Below, piece after piece: positions 46,342 to 56,299 of a stretch of DNA of 64,000 bases. Every line of letters starts with the position of its first letter. Positions within the stretch are counted from its first letter, which is position 1. The notes beneath the pieces are model-generated. The model was given only the letters and a program-made list of their open reading frames with translations, had not been told where the DNA came from and did no database searches. The position numbers and the translations under genes are program-made. Source of the stretch: Shewanella sp. 10N.286.48.A6 (GTDB lineage Bacteria; Pseudomonadota; Gammaproteobacteria; Enterobacterales; Shewanellaceae); the NCBI RefSeq assembly GCF_002873135.1, contig NZ_MCVI01000001.1, positions 1 to 64,000 of the forward strand. The letters run 5' to 3'.

Positions 46342-48597
46342 TTAAAGTGAGCTATAACGTTCACGTAGACGTTGGCGTACCACTTCAGCAATGGTGTTAA
46401 AGACAAAGGTGAATACAAACAACACAAATGCCGCAAGGAATAGCACACGGTAATGGGAACTACCAATGGCAGACTCTGGCATCTCGACGGCGATATTTGC
46501 CGCTAGAGTACGCATCCCTTCAAACACACTCCACTCAAGGATTGCGGTGTTACCTGTTGCCATTAATACAATCATGGTCTCCCCCACTGCGCGGCCTAAA
46601 CCCATCATGATGGCAGAGAAAATACCTGGGCTTGCCGTAAGCAGCACCACGCGGGTTAAGGTCTGCCAGTTAGTCGCGCCCAGTGCCAGTGAACCATTTG
46701 ATAAATGACGTGGCACTGAGAAAATCGCATCTTCAGCAATGGAGAAAATTGTTGGAATAACCGCAAAACCCATCGCAATACCCACAACAAAGGCGTTGCG
46801 TTGATCGAATGTAATGCCTAAATCATTGGTAATGAACTGACGGGTATTACCATCAAAGAAGGCGATTTCGATTACAGGGCTAATCTCAAATGAGAACCAA
46901 CCCACAAACAAAATCACTGGAATTAACATGATCTCTTGATAGGTTTCAGGTAGGCGTTGCTTCCATTTCGCTGGCAATTTACTCCAGGTAAATGCACTGA
47001 CTAAAATACTGGTGGGCAGTAATGTGAGTAACACTAAAATGCCCGGTAAGTGATCTTCAATCAATGGCGCTAACCAAAGGCCAGCTAAGAAGCCTAAAAT
47101 TACTGTCGGCAGTGCTTCCATGATTTCAATGGTCGGCTTAACCACGCCGCGCACTTTTGGCGACATAAAGTAGGCGGTATAAATCGCCCCTGCAATGGCC
47201 AGTGGCACGGCAAATAACATTGCATAAAATGCCGCTTTCATGGTGCCAAAAGCTAACGGCATTAAGCTTAATTTTGCTTCAAAATCATCTGAGCCCGAGG
47301 TTGACTGCCATACATATTGTGGCTCTGGGTAACCTTCGTACCAGACCTTTTCCCACAAAGCACTCCAAGACACTTCAGGGTGAGCATTATCAACCGCGAA
47401 AATGTTGAGCTTATTATTAGCTTCAACCACTAAGGCGTTTGAACGAGGGCTAAATGCCATCGCGCCCGGGTTGGCGATATCAAATGTTTCAGTGAATAAG
47501 TTGCGCTGACTGGTGGTATAAAGCAGTGATAGCTCACCTTCAGGGCTGACTACCGCAAAACTTTTACGGTAAAACTCTGTCGTCATGGCTCCGACTTTAG
47601 CGTCATTGTCAAAGTGTCTTATTTTTTGATACAAACGACCACTGCGACCACTGACTTGGAAATACTGGTCAATTAAGCCATTATCATAACTGACTAAAAT
47701 TGAACTAGCACCTGCTAGCAGCATCACTTTCGACACCACTGACTTACCATTTTTCACATCGATAACTTGCAACAAGCTAGGTTCGTCACTATTGCGAATA
47801 TCATAAATAAACAGTTTATTCGATGTTGGCAGGATCAATTGACGATGATCCGGTGTCATTAAGGCCGTAAAGGCATTATTGGGTGCATCTTTGATATAGG
47901 TTAAATCTGAATACCATTCGATTTCTTCAGTCATCATGTTTTCTTCGCCTTCAAGGCGACTTAGCTTCCACGAGCCATTGTCATCTTGATAAGCAAAACC
48001 AACACGATTATCGATATAATCAAAAACCAGATTGTTAAGGGCTTGGCCTTCATCCACCATAATCGGTGTTTCACCCAGTGGATAACGTAATCTTGGGGTA
48101 ATGGTGCGCTTGTTATCTGGGTAAGTTACTCCAAAATCCACCCCGACGATTAATGCTTCACCAGTGCTTAAGCCTAAGGCAAAACGTTGCTCGTTAGGTT
48201 TAGCTTTAGCGCTACTAACAACCGTTGCGCCCTTAGGAAGCTTAGGTTTGAAGCTGGTGATTAACTGACGCCCTGCAACTGAATAAAAATCAACTTGGCC
48301 ATCGACTAATACCCGATAAGCAATTTCATTTTGCTCATCACTGCCGACCATTAAGGTCGCGACCTCAGTTTGTTGATAGCTGATGGTTGAAATAGGCTCA
48401 ACATCGGCGCCATCAAATATAGGTTTAATCACATACAATAAATAAAAGAAAATCAGCAACAAAGCGACAAATACCATGGTGCCACCCACAGTGACACCCA
48501 CTTCAGCTGCCTTATCCATAAACGCTCTACGGCTGGTTTGTCTGTTTACTAACAAACTCTTCGCCGCAGAACCAGGCTGACTTACCTGACTTTCCAT
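46342..48597 (-). CDS. pstC: Phosphate ABC transporter permease PstC (enlarged)
   Basis: 751 aa against about 320 in E. coli. The first membrane helix (about 38-62) precedes an extracytoplasmic domain of about 370 residues (about 75-440) with repeated beta-strand patterns that suggest a propeller-like fold. The permease domain follows (about 450-745), with the EAA loop GSLALGATNWQTLTRVVL and VGETMIVLMATGN. It is the first gene of the operon behind a Pho box. No pstS follows, so the binding protein must be encoded elsewhere. Confidence 0.95.
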   Translation of the reverse strand: MESQVSQPGSAAKSLLVNRQTSRRAFMDKAAEVGVTVGGTMVFVALLLIFFYLLYVIKPIFDGADVEPISTISYQQTEVATLMVGSDEQNEIAYRVLVDGQVDFYSVAGRQLITSFKPKLPKGATVVSSAKAKPNEQRFALGLSTGEALIVGVDFGVTYPDNKRTITPRLRYPLGETPIMVDEGQALNNLVFDYIDNRVGFAYQDDNGSWKLSRLEGEENMMTEEIEWYSDLTYIKDAPNNAFTALMTPDHRQLILPTSNKLFIYDIRNSDEPSLLQVIDVKNGKSVVSKVMLLAGASSILVSYDNGLIDQYFQVSGRSGRLYQKIRHFDNDAKVGAMTTEFYRKSFAVVSPEGELSLLYTTSQRNLFTETFDIANPGAMAFSPRSNALVVEANNKLNIFAVDNAHPEVSWSALWEKVWYEGYPEPQYVWQSTSGSDDFEAKLSLMPLAFGTMKAAFYAMLFAVPLAIAGAIYTAYFMSPKVRGVVKPTIEIMEALPTVILGFLAGLWLAPLIEDHLPGILVLLTLLPTSILVSAFTWSKLPAKWKQRLPETYQEIMLIPVILFVGWFSFEISPVIEIAFFDGNTRQFITNDLGITFDQRNAFVVGIAMGFAVIPTIFSIAEDAIFSVPRHLSNGSLALGATNWQTLTRVVLLTASPGIFSAIMMGLGRAVGETMIVLMATGNTAILEWSVFEGMRTLAANIAVEMPESAIGSSHYRVLFLAAFVLFVFTFVFNTIAEVVRQRLRERYSSL

Positions 48598-48786
48598 TAA
48601 GAACCTCTATAATTAATCGTTAACGATATTTCGCTATGATTGTTTGATTCGCTGTGTTACTAACTAAACGGTGCTTTTTACTTAAGCGAACTGTTTTTTC
48701 TTTAAGCAAATTGCCAGTTTTAAAACAGCTATTTAGCTTGTGTTTATGGCAGACTATAAATGCCATATTTTATTGAGCTGAATTAT

Positions 48787-48815
48787 ATGACGTCTTTATG
48801 ACAGTAGTGTTACAG
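48787..48815 (-). promoter_or_regulatory. Pho box (three PhoB repeats) upstream of pstC
   Basis: On the minus strand CTGTAAC-ACTA-CTGTCAT-AAAG-ACGTCAT: three heptamers at exact 11-bp spacing, close to the PhoB consensus CTGTCAT. They lie about 190 bp upstream of the pstC start, with an AT-rich -10 area following. This predicts PhoB activation under phosphate limitation. Confidence 0.88.
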
Positions 48816-48850
48816 CAGATTTATTTGTTAAAATTTTGGGAGTTTATTTT

Positions 48851-49357
48851 ATGCTTCATTACCTGATAACCCTTCAAGCACCTGATAGAAAAGGATTAGT
48901 TGAACAAATCGCCAATGTAATAAGTCGTCATAACGGTAACTGGCTGGACTCAGAAATGCGTCATATTGATGGCATTTTTGCGGCAATATTACAGTTAGAA
49001 GTATCAGCCCTTAAATGGGACGCATTATTAGATGCTTTAGAGTGCATTGACGGCCTAACCTGCAGCTTTAATAAAACCAGCCAAACCCCTGTACCAATAA
49101 AACGTCTCAGCTTCAATTTAGTCGCTTATGACCGTGAAGGCTTAGTGCTGGAAATCTCAAATAAGATCAATGCCCTTGGGATCAACATCGAGCAATTTAG
49201 TAGCAAACAAGAAACTGCTGGCCACACAGGCATCGCCTTGTTCAGGGCTACAATAGGCTTGGGGTTATCAGATCCATGCCAAGAAGAGCAACTTACTGAC
49301 TCTTTGTATGAGTTAGGTGATGATGTGGTATTAGATAAGCTCAGTAAAAGTGCTTAA
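48851..49357 (+). CDS. GcvR-like ACT-domain regulatory protein
   Basis: 168 aa from ATG 48851 (GGGAG 8 nt upstream; an in-frame codon at 48836 precedes that site). Two ACT domains in tandem: LITLQAPDRKGLVEQIANVI (about 4-23) and FNLVAYDREGLVLEISNKIN (about 85-104), each with the D-R/x-x-G-L/I ligand turn. The layout matches GcvR-type proteins, but it is shorter than E. coli GcvR (190 aa) and diverged, so a role in glycine-cleavage control is only suggested. Divergent from the pst operon. Confidence 0.75.
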   Translation: MLHYLITLQAPDRKGLVEQIANVISRHNGNWLDSEMRHIDGIFAAILQLEVSALKWDALLDALECIDGLTCSFNKTSQTPVPIKRLSFNLVAYDREGLVLEISNKINALGINIEQFSSKQETAGHTGIALFRATIGLGLSDPCQEEQLTDSLYELGDDVVLDKLSKSA

Positions 49358-49427
49358 TAGTCAATATTTTTCAAGGCACTTGAACAGCATATTCAGAAGT
49401 ATTGAAAGCTTGAGATGCAAAATAATC

Positions 49428-49454
49428 AGTCATGGCCAAGTCCATGACTTTTTA
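49428..49454 (+). terminator. Intrinsic terminator of the ACT protein gene
   Basis: Stem AGTCATGG/CCATGACT, loop CCAAGT, followed by TTTTT on the plus strand. Confidence 0.88.
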
Positions 49455-49586
49455 TCCCTTACTTGAGCGTATTTAAGGAGTATTTCTCCCTAAAGCCAAT
49501 CTAAAAAAGCGGTTAATCTAACGGGCATTCATCTGGTAGACTGCATGACATAATCAACAATAACACCACAATATAAGAGAATACCG

Positions 49587-50405
49587 ATGTTAGGCACCTT
49601 ATCAAAAATGCGCACTCACCTTAATGAACAAGATGAAGTGCAGTACGAACTGCCGGTTGGCGATAATAGCGTTGCGCTAAACCCATTAATTGGTAAAACC
49701 CTAACCCTTAGCCATACAGGCAATATTTTCTGTTGTAATTGCGGTAAAAAAACCAAGAAGAGCTACTCTCAGGGCCACTGCTATGTGTGCATGCAAAAGC
49801 TGGCAAGCTGTGATTTATGCATCATGAAACCTGAAACCTGCCATTTTGATCAAGGTACTTGCCGTGAGCCAGAATGGGCGCAAACTCATTGTTTTGTGCC
49901 TCACTTTGTTTACCTATCAAATACTTCAGGCATCAAAGTCGGCATTACCCGTTACACCCAAATCCCCACGCGTTGGATTGACCAAGGTGCCACCCAAGGG
50001 CTACCTATTTTCAAGGTCTCAACTCGCCAATTGTCAGGTTTAGTGGAAGTTGAGTTTGCTAAACTCATCAATGATAAAACTAATTGGCAAGCCATGTTAA
50101 AGGGCAATGCTGATGATGTTGATTTAGTAGAAATGGCTCAGCAATTAATGCCTGAAGTAGAGCAGAAACTCGTTGAACTGCAGCAAGAAAACCCTGATTT
50201 TGTTATCGAAAGGCTCGATAATTCGATACAAAGCATTCATTTCCCTATCACTGAATTTCCTAAAAAAGTTAAGTCGCATAACTTTGATAAAACACCTGAG
50301 GTCACCGGGGTTTTACAAGGTATCAAAGGCCAGTACTTAATCTTTGACACTGGGGTGATTAACATCAGAAAGTTTTCATCTTACGAAGTAGAAATCGCGC
50401 AATAG
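49587..50405 (+). CDS. DUF2797 family zinc-ribbon-like protein
   Basis: 272 aa. The N-terminal half carries four Cys pairs (CCNC, CYVC, CDLC and then C/C in the PETCHFDQGTCREP segment) that look metal-binding. The centre has VYLSNTSGIKVGITRYTQIPTRWIDQGA, a GIY-YIG-like pattern noted in DUF2797 proteins. No function is established. The start is ATG 49587, with a weak AGAG before it. A bidirectional terminator follows. Confidence 0.88.
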   Translation: MLGTLSKMRTHLNEQDEVQYELPVGDNSVALNPLIGKTLTLSHTGNIFCCNCGKKTKKSYSQGHCYVCMQKLASCDLCIMKPETCHFDQGTCREPEWAQTHCFVPHFVYLSNTSGIKVGITRYTQIPTRWIDQGATQGLPIFKVSTRQLSGLVEVEFAKLINDKTNWQAMLKGNADDVDLVEMAQQLMPEVEQKLVELQQENPDFVIERLDNSIQSIHFPITEFPKKVKSHNFDKTPEVTGVLQGIKGQYLIFDTGVINIRKFSSYEVEIAQ

Positions 50406-50474
50406 CCAGTCACCTTGCGTTAATTCTTCATATAAATGTGATTGTTTAGATTAATACTAACAGCTTGCTTTAAC

Positions 50475-50508
50475 AAAAAAGCCGCCGACATCACTGTCGG
50501 CGTTTTTT
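50475..50508. terminator. Bidirectional intrinsic terminator
   Basis: CGCCGACA/TGTCGGCG stem with TCAC loop, flanked by six A and six T residues, between the convergent DUF2797 and DUF4136 genes. Confidence 0.93.
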
Positions 50509-50558
50509 AGTTTTTGGACGCAATTGCTTAATTAAAGCCTTGTTAATTATTAAATAAT

Positions 50559-51140
50559 TCAGTAGCTGTCATTATGTGGGATAGCTCTTAGCATCATGGT
50601 GGTTAATTTATCAAAGCGTTGTTCTCGATTTTGAACCGGTTTATCTGTTTCAGTGAAACCTTGAGCAAGTACACGCCAAATAGGTTGTTGACTATTAGGA
50701 ATAAATATCGCTACAAGTACAGAACCCTTTTCAAACTCGTCATCTATCCCTGCTGTTGATAGTCCAGCGACTAAGCCAGCCTTGTCCATAATTTCTTTAT
50801 CGCTCATTTCAGACTCTAACGCCATGCCAAAACCTATGACCATACTTGGCGACTGCGCTTCACTCACCAATGAATAGCCTTTTTGCTGCATAATTTTAGT
50901 AATAGATTGGCGCATATGTTTAATAAGCTCTTCATCATCAAGCTTATTAGCAGTATGAACACTAAACATCGTTGGATGCCAAGCAAAGGTTTTGCCATAA
51001 GGCGATATTGCGCCTAAATCACCAGTGGTAACCATAGTAACACTTGTTGGCACATGGACTTCTGTGGCCTCTTTACTGGTGCAGCCAGTTAAGAAAATCA
51101 ATAATAAACTCACCCATAAAAAATGTTGTTTCTTTATCAT
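50559..51140 (-). CDS. DUF4136-type lipoprotein
   Basis: 193 aa. The signal peptide MIKKQHFLWVSLLLIFLTGC puts the lipidated Cys at 20. The mature domain (FAWHP..., a LIKHMRQSITKIMQQKGYSL helix and MVIGFGMALESEMSD) follows the pattern of DUF4136 lipoproteins, which have an Ala/Gly-rich core and a C-terminal helix. It is probably anchored in the outer membrane, since position +2 is Thr. The function is unknown. Confidence 0.75.
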   Translation of the reverse strand: MIKKQHFLWVSLLLIFLTGCTSKEATEVHVPTSVTMVTTGDLGAISPYGKTFAWHPTMFSVHTANKLDDEELIKHMRQSITKIMQQKGYSLVSEAQSPSMVIGFGMALESEMSDKEIMDKAGLVAGLSTAGIDDEFEKGSVLVAIFIPNSQQPIWRVLAQGFTETDKPVQNREQRFDKLTTMMLRAIPHNDSY

Positions 51141-51485
51141 TTACGCCTCAACTATCTATTTGAACCAGATTGGTAGTTTAGAAGGTTACAAAACCTCTTA
51201 TTAATATAAATCTACCATATAAACCATAACCTAACCTGACTGAAATTCAACGAGATCACAAACTTAATAGCCAGTATTCACCATCCAAGCACTTATAAAA
51301 CAAAACACAGGCGTAACACCAGCGCCACTCAAACCAATCATTTAGCAAACCAATGTAACTCACAAAAAATGCTGGCATTGTCATTCGCATCATTCAGGGA
51401 TTAATTTTCACTAGGTTACTGTTTAAATTAAGGCTAATATGCAGTTCAAAAATCTTTTATCCTAACCCCCAAAACAAAACCTTAT
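51141..51485. other. Divergent intergenic region, 345 bp
   Basis: Lies between the DUF4136 lipoprotein (minus) and the LysE-family exporter (plus). It holds both promoters by position; no specific motif was recognised. Confidence 0.4.
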
Positions 51486-52085
51486 ATGGAATTAATTTTT
51501 ACTATTGCATTATTCGCCTTTTCAGCCGGTATAACCCCTGGGCCAAACAATATTATGTTGATGACCTCAGGAGTGAACTTTGGTGTTAAACGTAGTATTC
51601 CCCACTTGATGGGTATTTCTTTGGGCTTTCCGACCATGATACTGGCCATTGGTCTGGGGTTAAGTAGCTTATTTCAAACCTACCCCATCATGCACCAAAT
51701 TATAAAAGTCGTTGGGATCACTTACTTACTTTACCTTTCTTGGCTAATTGCTAACAACAACAGTAATTTAGAAGGTAAACAAACCAGTAAACCCTTTAGC
51801 TTTATACAAGCTGCAGCCTTTCAATGGGTCAATCCTAAAGGCTGGATAATTGCAATTGGTACCATTGCGACTTTCACGAACATTGAGCAACCGTTAACAC
51901 CTCAAGTGCTCACTATTGCCATGGTCTTTTTATGTATCGCACTGCCCTGTGGCTCTGTGTGGCTAAGTTTTGGGGTTGGGCTGAAAAAGTTATTAAAAAA
52001 TCAACGACAGCAACGCATGTTCAATGTTTCGATGGCAGTGTTATTAGTGCTGTCGATCATTCCGATGATCCTACCCAATAGTTAA
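51486..52085 (+). CDS. LysE/RhtB-family amino-acid exporter
   Basis: 199 aa with six predicted helices. The family signature is at the N-terminus (FSAGITPGPNNIMLMTSG) and the central QWVNPKGWIIAIG motif is intact. These proteins export amino acids or homoserine lactone-type metabolites; the substrate here is unknown. The DUF1415 gene follows after 24 bp, so the two are probably co-transcribed. Confidence 0.93.
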   Translation: MELIFTIALFAFSAGITPGPNNIMLMTSGVNFGVKRSIPHLMGISLGFPTMILAIGLGLSSLFQTYPIMHQIIKVVGITYLLYLSWLIANNNSNLEGKQTSKPFSFIQAAAFQWVNPKGWIIAIGTIATFTNIEQPLTPQVLTIAMVFLCIALPCGSVWLSFGVGLKKLLKNQRQQRMFNVSMAVLLVLSIIPMILPNS

Positions 52086-52109
52086 CCCAAGTAGTAACAA
52101 TAGGTTTAT

Positions 52110-52658
52110 ATGTCTGAAATTAGCCAAGTCGAATTAGAAACTGCCAACTGGGTTTCTAAAGTGATTATGAAATACAATATTTGTCCTTTTGCCCGCCGTG
52201 AAATCGAACGCAATAGCATTCGCTATTTCACTTGTGAACAAACCAAAGTAAAGCAGGTAATGAAGGATTTTTTAACTGAATGTCAGTATTTGGATGAAAA
52301 TCCACAAGCAGAAACCACACTGTTTATCTTGCCTCGTGGCTTTGAAGGGTTTTACAGCTATCTTGATATTGTTGACTTGGCCAATGACAAGTTACTTGAG
52401 CATGACTATGAAGGGGTATATCAGTTAGCAAGTTTTCACCCTGACTATTGTTTTGAGGGAGAGCCCCAAGACAGCGCAGCAAACTATACCAATCGTGCGC
52501 CTTATCCAACCATCCATATTATTCGCGAAGCCAGTATGGAAGCCGCCTTAGCCGAATATAACGAACCTGAAACCATACCAGAGCGGAATATTGCTTTTGC
52601 AGAAAGAAAAGGCAGCGACTTTTTTGAAGCGTTATTAAAGCAGTGCAAACAGAGTTAG
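52110..52658 (+). CDS. DUF1415 family protein
   Basis: 182 aa, soluble. The family block VIMKYNICPFARREIE at the N-terminus and the YQLASFHPDYCFEGEPQDSA segment are conserved in DUF1415 proteins; the Cys and His residues could bind metal. The function is unknown. It converges with the Omp85-type gene, with only 15 bp between the stops. Confidence 0.9.
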   Translation: MSEISQVELETANWVSKVIMKYNICPFARREIERNSIRYFTCEQTKVKQVMKDFLTECQYLDENPQAETTLFILPRGFEGFYSYLDIVDLANDKLLEHDYEGVYQLASFHPDYCFEGEPQDSAANYTNRAPYPTIHIIREASMEAALAEYNEPETIPERNIAFAERKGSDFFEALLKQCKQS

Positions 52659-52673
52659 CACTGCTAAGGGCCG

Positions 52674-53981
52674 CTAGAAGGCTTCATTGACGTTAAAGTA
52701 AAAGCCGCTGTCACCATCACCAAACGCTAAATCTAGGCGTAAATTGACTTTAGGCTTAACCTCTAAACGATAACCTATACCAATATTAGGCAGTAACTCA
52801 TCAAAGGACAATTCGCCCACTTTGTCTGCAATACTGCCTGCACCAACCCAATAAACCATGCCGTGCCTGCCAGTTAAATGTTGTCGATACTCCACCTGAG
52901 CCAGCAGCATTTGTTTGTCACGATAGCGACCAGTGGTGTAGCCCCGTAATGAATTACCTCCACCGATTTTAGATAGCTGATCCCAAGGTACATCGCCGTG
53001 GGTGAAGCGTCCGCGTACTTGCCATGCTATGGTGTCATCATCAAGGATTGGATAATAGGCACTGTATAAAGCGTTATAGACTTCAAAGTCGTGCTTGCCG
53101 CCAAAATCTTCGCGATACACGCCAATCTCAAACTGGCTAATGCTCCCCTGCTGCGGGTTAAGCACATGATCGCGGGTATCATAGTTAATTAATAAATTGA
53201 CCCCAACATTACGAGAAACTTCTTGTAAAGGGTCAACATCCACATCAATTGAGACCACATCAACATCCGTGGCCTTTGCATAGGTAAAATCAAAACCTGC
53301 TCCCACAAAACTATGGGCGGATATGCGCTGCAGGAACATAGGGTTAACTTGAAATGTTTGACTATTAAATTCAACCCGATTTAAGTCTTGCTGGTTAAAT
53401 TCATAACCTACCCCGTAGTACACATCCGGTATGTCATACACATTGGCATTTAAATAAAGACGTTGGTTATCGCCATTAAAAAAGGTTTTATTTTCAATCC
53501 CGACCCCTAGCGCGCCATTGATTGAGGCTAAACCATTAATAACCAAAGAAGATAAATCACTTACAGTATCCTCTGGGTCGACTTGATATAGCCCAACCAC
53601 AGATATCCCAACACCTAAACTCATTTCAGGGTTATAAAATGGCCCAGGTAAATAGCTAAAATCAATGCCCTTATCTGGATCAAACTCACCATCGGCACCG
53701 AGGTTAGTCAGTAGGTTTTCAAACCAGCCTTGATCTTCAGCTTCATCGGTTATGGTTTCAAGCTGATCAGCGCCAACCAATACCGCCTCTCCTTCGCTTG
53801 TTGTTATTGGCGCTGACGTTTCTGGCTCTATTGTTGAATTTACTTGTGAATTTATTTCTGCGTTGGCAGAAATAGCCGCATTCGCCTCCGTTAATGGGGC
53901 AGCAATAGCGGCATTGATGGCAAAAAAGCTGGCACAATTTACAATCAGTAGGCGAGTAACAAACGGACTAATTATTTTCAT
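52674..53981 (-). CDS. BamA/TamA-family outer-membrane barrel (bacterial surface antigen domain)
   Basis: 435 aa. A signal peptide (about 1-28, FFAINAAIAA) and an acidic low-complexity linker (about 30-85) come before a 16-strand-type barrel domain with the Omp85 motif GGGNSLRGYTTGRYRD and a C-terminal aromatic strand ending in Phe (FYFNVNEAF). There are no recognisable POTRA repeats, so it is not BamA itself but a short Omp85-like barrel of the kind often found next to a secreted or lipidated partner. It is the last gene of a four-gene operon and overlaps the DUF4056 gene by 14 bp. Confidence 0.85.
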   Translation of the reverse strand: MKIISPFVTRLLIVNCASFFAINAAIAAPLTEANAAISANAEINSQVNSTIEPETSAPITTSEGEAVLVGADQLETITDEAEDQGWFENLLTNLGADGEFDPDKGIDFSYLPGPFYNPEMSLGVGISVVGLYQVDPEDTVSDLSSLVINGLASINGALGVGIENKTFFNGDNQRLYLNANVYDIPDVYYGVGYEFNQQDLNRVEFNSQTFQVNPMFLQRISAHSFVGAGFDFTYAKATDVDVVSIDVDVDPLQEVSRNVGVNLLINYDTRDHVLNPQQGSISQFEIGVYREDFGGKHDFEVYNALYSAYYPILDDDTIAWQVRGRFTHGDVPWDQLSKIGGGNSLRGYTTGRYRDKQMLLAQVEYRQHLTGRHGMVYWVGAGSIADKVGELSFDELLPNIGIGYRLEVKPKVNLRLDLAFGDGDSGFYFNVNEAF

Positions 53982-55383
53982 TTAACAGCGCACCTATTGC
54001 TGGTTCAATTGTGGCAGCGTCATTAATAGCTGCACCAGTGTCTGCAGCATTTTGAGGCTCTGTTTGTTCGCGAGTGTCTGGCAAGTCATCTAGCGGCGTT
54101 TGTTGATGGGTCAAATGAGGGTTTTCAGCTAAATGCTGCTTTAACAACTTATAATCCTCACGTTCATCATATTTAGCAATCTCTACAAACTGCAAATGGG
54201 TAAAGCCATCAAGCCATAATTCTTCTGGTACGTGGCTAAATGAACCTGCAAACTTTTTATCTACACTAATGTGCTGCACAGCCACTTCATCAAAGTTAAT
54301 CCCAAAAAGCTCAACGGCTAATGATAAGTGTTGTGGTGATGCAGGCGCGTCGTAAACTGCTGCTACCTTGTCCCATTGATCACTCGCCTGAGCTTGCTCT
54401 TTACTGACCAAATAAGGTGATTGTTTGTCGCCGAGTAGGTAATGACGTTTAAGTAATACGAATTTATTTGGTAGTGGCTCGTTTGAGTCCCACCAGTCAC
54501 CATCGATTGCCCTAAAGAGCGCATTGGTTTGCTCTTTAGATAAAGGCTCCAACCAAGCCAATGTGGCCGCTAACCAACCCGTCATATGATAATCATATTG
54601 CTGCTTGGTCATGGCTAAATTGTTGGTCAGGATTGCTAACGCAATTTTGGCTCCCAGCATGTTTGAATATAAATCTTCTAACGAATAAGCCGATACCGCT
54701 TCTGTCCATAAGGCAAAACTGCGATAACCATGCCACTGGGATATTTCATGGGCTTCAGCCATAGTAAAGGCTAAGCGTACCGCCATGGCCGCCGCTAACT
54801 CCCAACGGTCATCTGCCGATAAATAACTCACATCAAAAGCGGCAAGTTCAAAGGTTCTATGGCCAATTTCTAATGGTAATTCAATTGACTGTGCCTGACC
54901 CAGTTTAGGCTGAATAAGATAAAACAGGGCAATAGCATTATCAGCGGTATCACGCACATGGGCTAAATCAATAAAGCCGCCTTTACGGGTATAAAGCATG
55001 CCATTGTTTTCCATGCTCTTACCGCTATCAGGTGAGCCTTTTTCATAACTAAATGTACCGGCATCAAATGCATGTGCGCCAATATCCTCAAGCGCTACTG
55101 TGTTAGCGTGACGATAAAAAGGGATCGGTAATAACCCCATAGCGACTTTTTGGTCAAAACCAAAAGCACAACAAGGTCTGACACTGGCGGGCATTGAAAG
55201 TGCTGCATTTTCAGGAAGGGTAATATCTCTGACTAAGGCATTATCAGGTATATCATCTAAAGCGGCACTGACCGCAATATCTGTGGGTAATGCGCGCACT
55301 TGCCACTCATTACTAGAGCAAGCGCCTAAGGTCATAACTAAGCCTAAAAATGATATCGCTACGGGAATTTTTATGATTTTCAT
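53968..55383 (-). CDS. DUF4056 lipoprotein
   Basis: 471 aa. The lipobox LGAC gives a lipidated Cys at 22. The DUF4056 core spans about 65-345: SVRPCCAFGFDQKVAMG, NNGMLYTRKGGFIDLAHVRD and the HEISQWHGYRSFALWTEA block, whose conserved His and Glu residues might form a metal or catalytic site. The C-terminal 60 residues are a low-complexity Asn/Ala/Asp tail. No function is known for the family. It overlaps the hydrolase gene by 4 bp (ATGA) and the barrel gene by 14 bp. Confidence 0.82.
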   Translation of the reverse strand: MKIIKIPVAISFLGLVMTLGACSSNEWQVRALPTDIAVSAALDDIPDNALVRDITLPENAALSMPASVRPCCAFGFDQKVAMGLLPIPFYRHANTVALEDIGAHAFDAGTFSYEKGSPDSGKSMENNGMLYTRKGGFIDLAHVRDTADNAIALFYLIQPKLGQAQSIELPLEIGHRTFELAAFDVSYLSADDRWELAAAMAVRLAFTMAEAHEISQWHGYRSFALWTEAVSAYSLEDLYSNMLGAKIALAILTNNLAMTKQQYDYHMTGWLAATLAWLEPLSKEQTNALFRAIDGDWWDSNEPLPNKFVLLKRHYLLGDKQSPYLVSKEQAQASDQWDKVAAVYDAPASPQHLSLAVELFGINFDEVAVQHISVDKKFAGSFSHVPEELWLDGFTHLQFVEIAKYDEREDYKLLKQHLAENPHLTHQQTPLDDLPDTREQTEPQNAADTGAAINDAATIEPAIGALLNENN

Positions 55384-56294
55384 TGAATAAAAGCCCTGAT
55401 TTCTTTATTAATTTGTTTAGGAAAGTCATTACTCAATCCGTGAACACCGTCAGGTATAACTATGATAGGTGCATTTAAAAACTCAGCAAAACGACGACCG
55501 TTATCTAATGGGAACACCACATCCTTTTCCCCCCAGATTAAGATGGTTGACGGTAAAGAGTCGGCAAATTCGTCGGGGTTTAATTGATCCCGATAAGCCG
55601 GCAAGGTGGTAATAAGAGATTCTTTTTGTGGCAGAGAGTCGGCAAAGTAATATTCATAAACCTGCTGGTCGATGAACGCTGGCATCCATGGATAATCAAC
55701 GAAAGTTTTTTCAAGTAAACGTCTTACTTCAGGGCCATTTTTAGGCACAAACACCGCTTCAGGCACATCGGCACCAAAACGCTTAGTCATTGCTAGCATA
55801 TCCTCATCTGAAAATATCAGTCCAGGACTTGCTAGCATCACCACCTTATCCACTTTGGGCTCGTGGATCATTAAATCAAAAGTGACAAAACCACCAAAAG
55901 AAATACCCACCAGGTTAACGCTGCTTAACGCTAATTGGCTTATCAACTGTTGCATAGCTTGGGTTTCACTACTGATAGTGGCAGGTGCAGCGCTATAGGA
56001 CTCACCAAACCACAGTAAATCCGGCACTATCACTTGATAATCCTCACTCAAGTCGAGCATCATTTCATACCAGCTGGTCATGCCATTACCACCAAAACCG
56101 TGTAGTAATAATAAAGTGGGTTTAGCGCTATCGCCCCCTTGCCAGTAATGTAACTCGCCTCCCTCAGTCAATGACATTTGATGACGCTCAAAACCGTTTT
56201 TGAGTAAATTGTTTTGTTGGTGATCATCAACCATGGCAACAATGCTGCAGCCACTAAGCAATAGCGCAAAAAAACTAAGGATTATGAGTCTCAT
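55380..56294 (-). CDS. Lipid-anchored alpha/beta hydrolase
   Basis: 304 aa. The signal peptide ends in the lipobox LLSGC (C16). The hydrolase core has the oxyanion loop HGFGGNG (65-71), nucleophile elbow GISFGG (S132), Asp in IWGEKDVVFP and His in DGVHGLSND, so the triad is complete. As a lipoprotein it should face the periplasm or the cell surface and could act on lipid or ester substrates (inference). ATG 56294 is used; a TTG at 56297 is in frame. It sits 5 bp after the beta-barrel gene. Confidence 0.85.
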   Translation of the reverse strand: MRLIILSFFALLLSGCSIVAMVDDHQQNNLLKNGFERHQMSLTEGGELHYWQGGDSAKPTLLLLHGFGGNGMTSWYEMMLDLSEDYQVIVPDLLWFGESYSAAPATISSETQAMQQLISQLALSSVNLVGISFGGFVTFDLMIHEPKVDKVVMLASPGLIFSDEDMLAMTKRFGADVPEAVFVPKNGPEVRRLLEKTFVDYPWMPAFIDQQVYEYYFADSLPQKESLITTLPAYRDQLNPDEFADSLPSTILIWGEKDVVFPLDNGRRFAEFLNAPIIVIPDGVHGLSNDFPKQINKEIRAFIQ

Positions 56295-56299
56295 CAATA

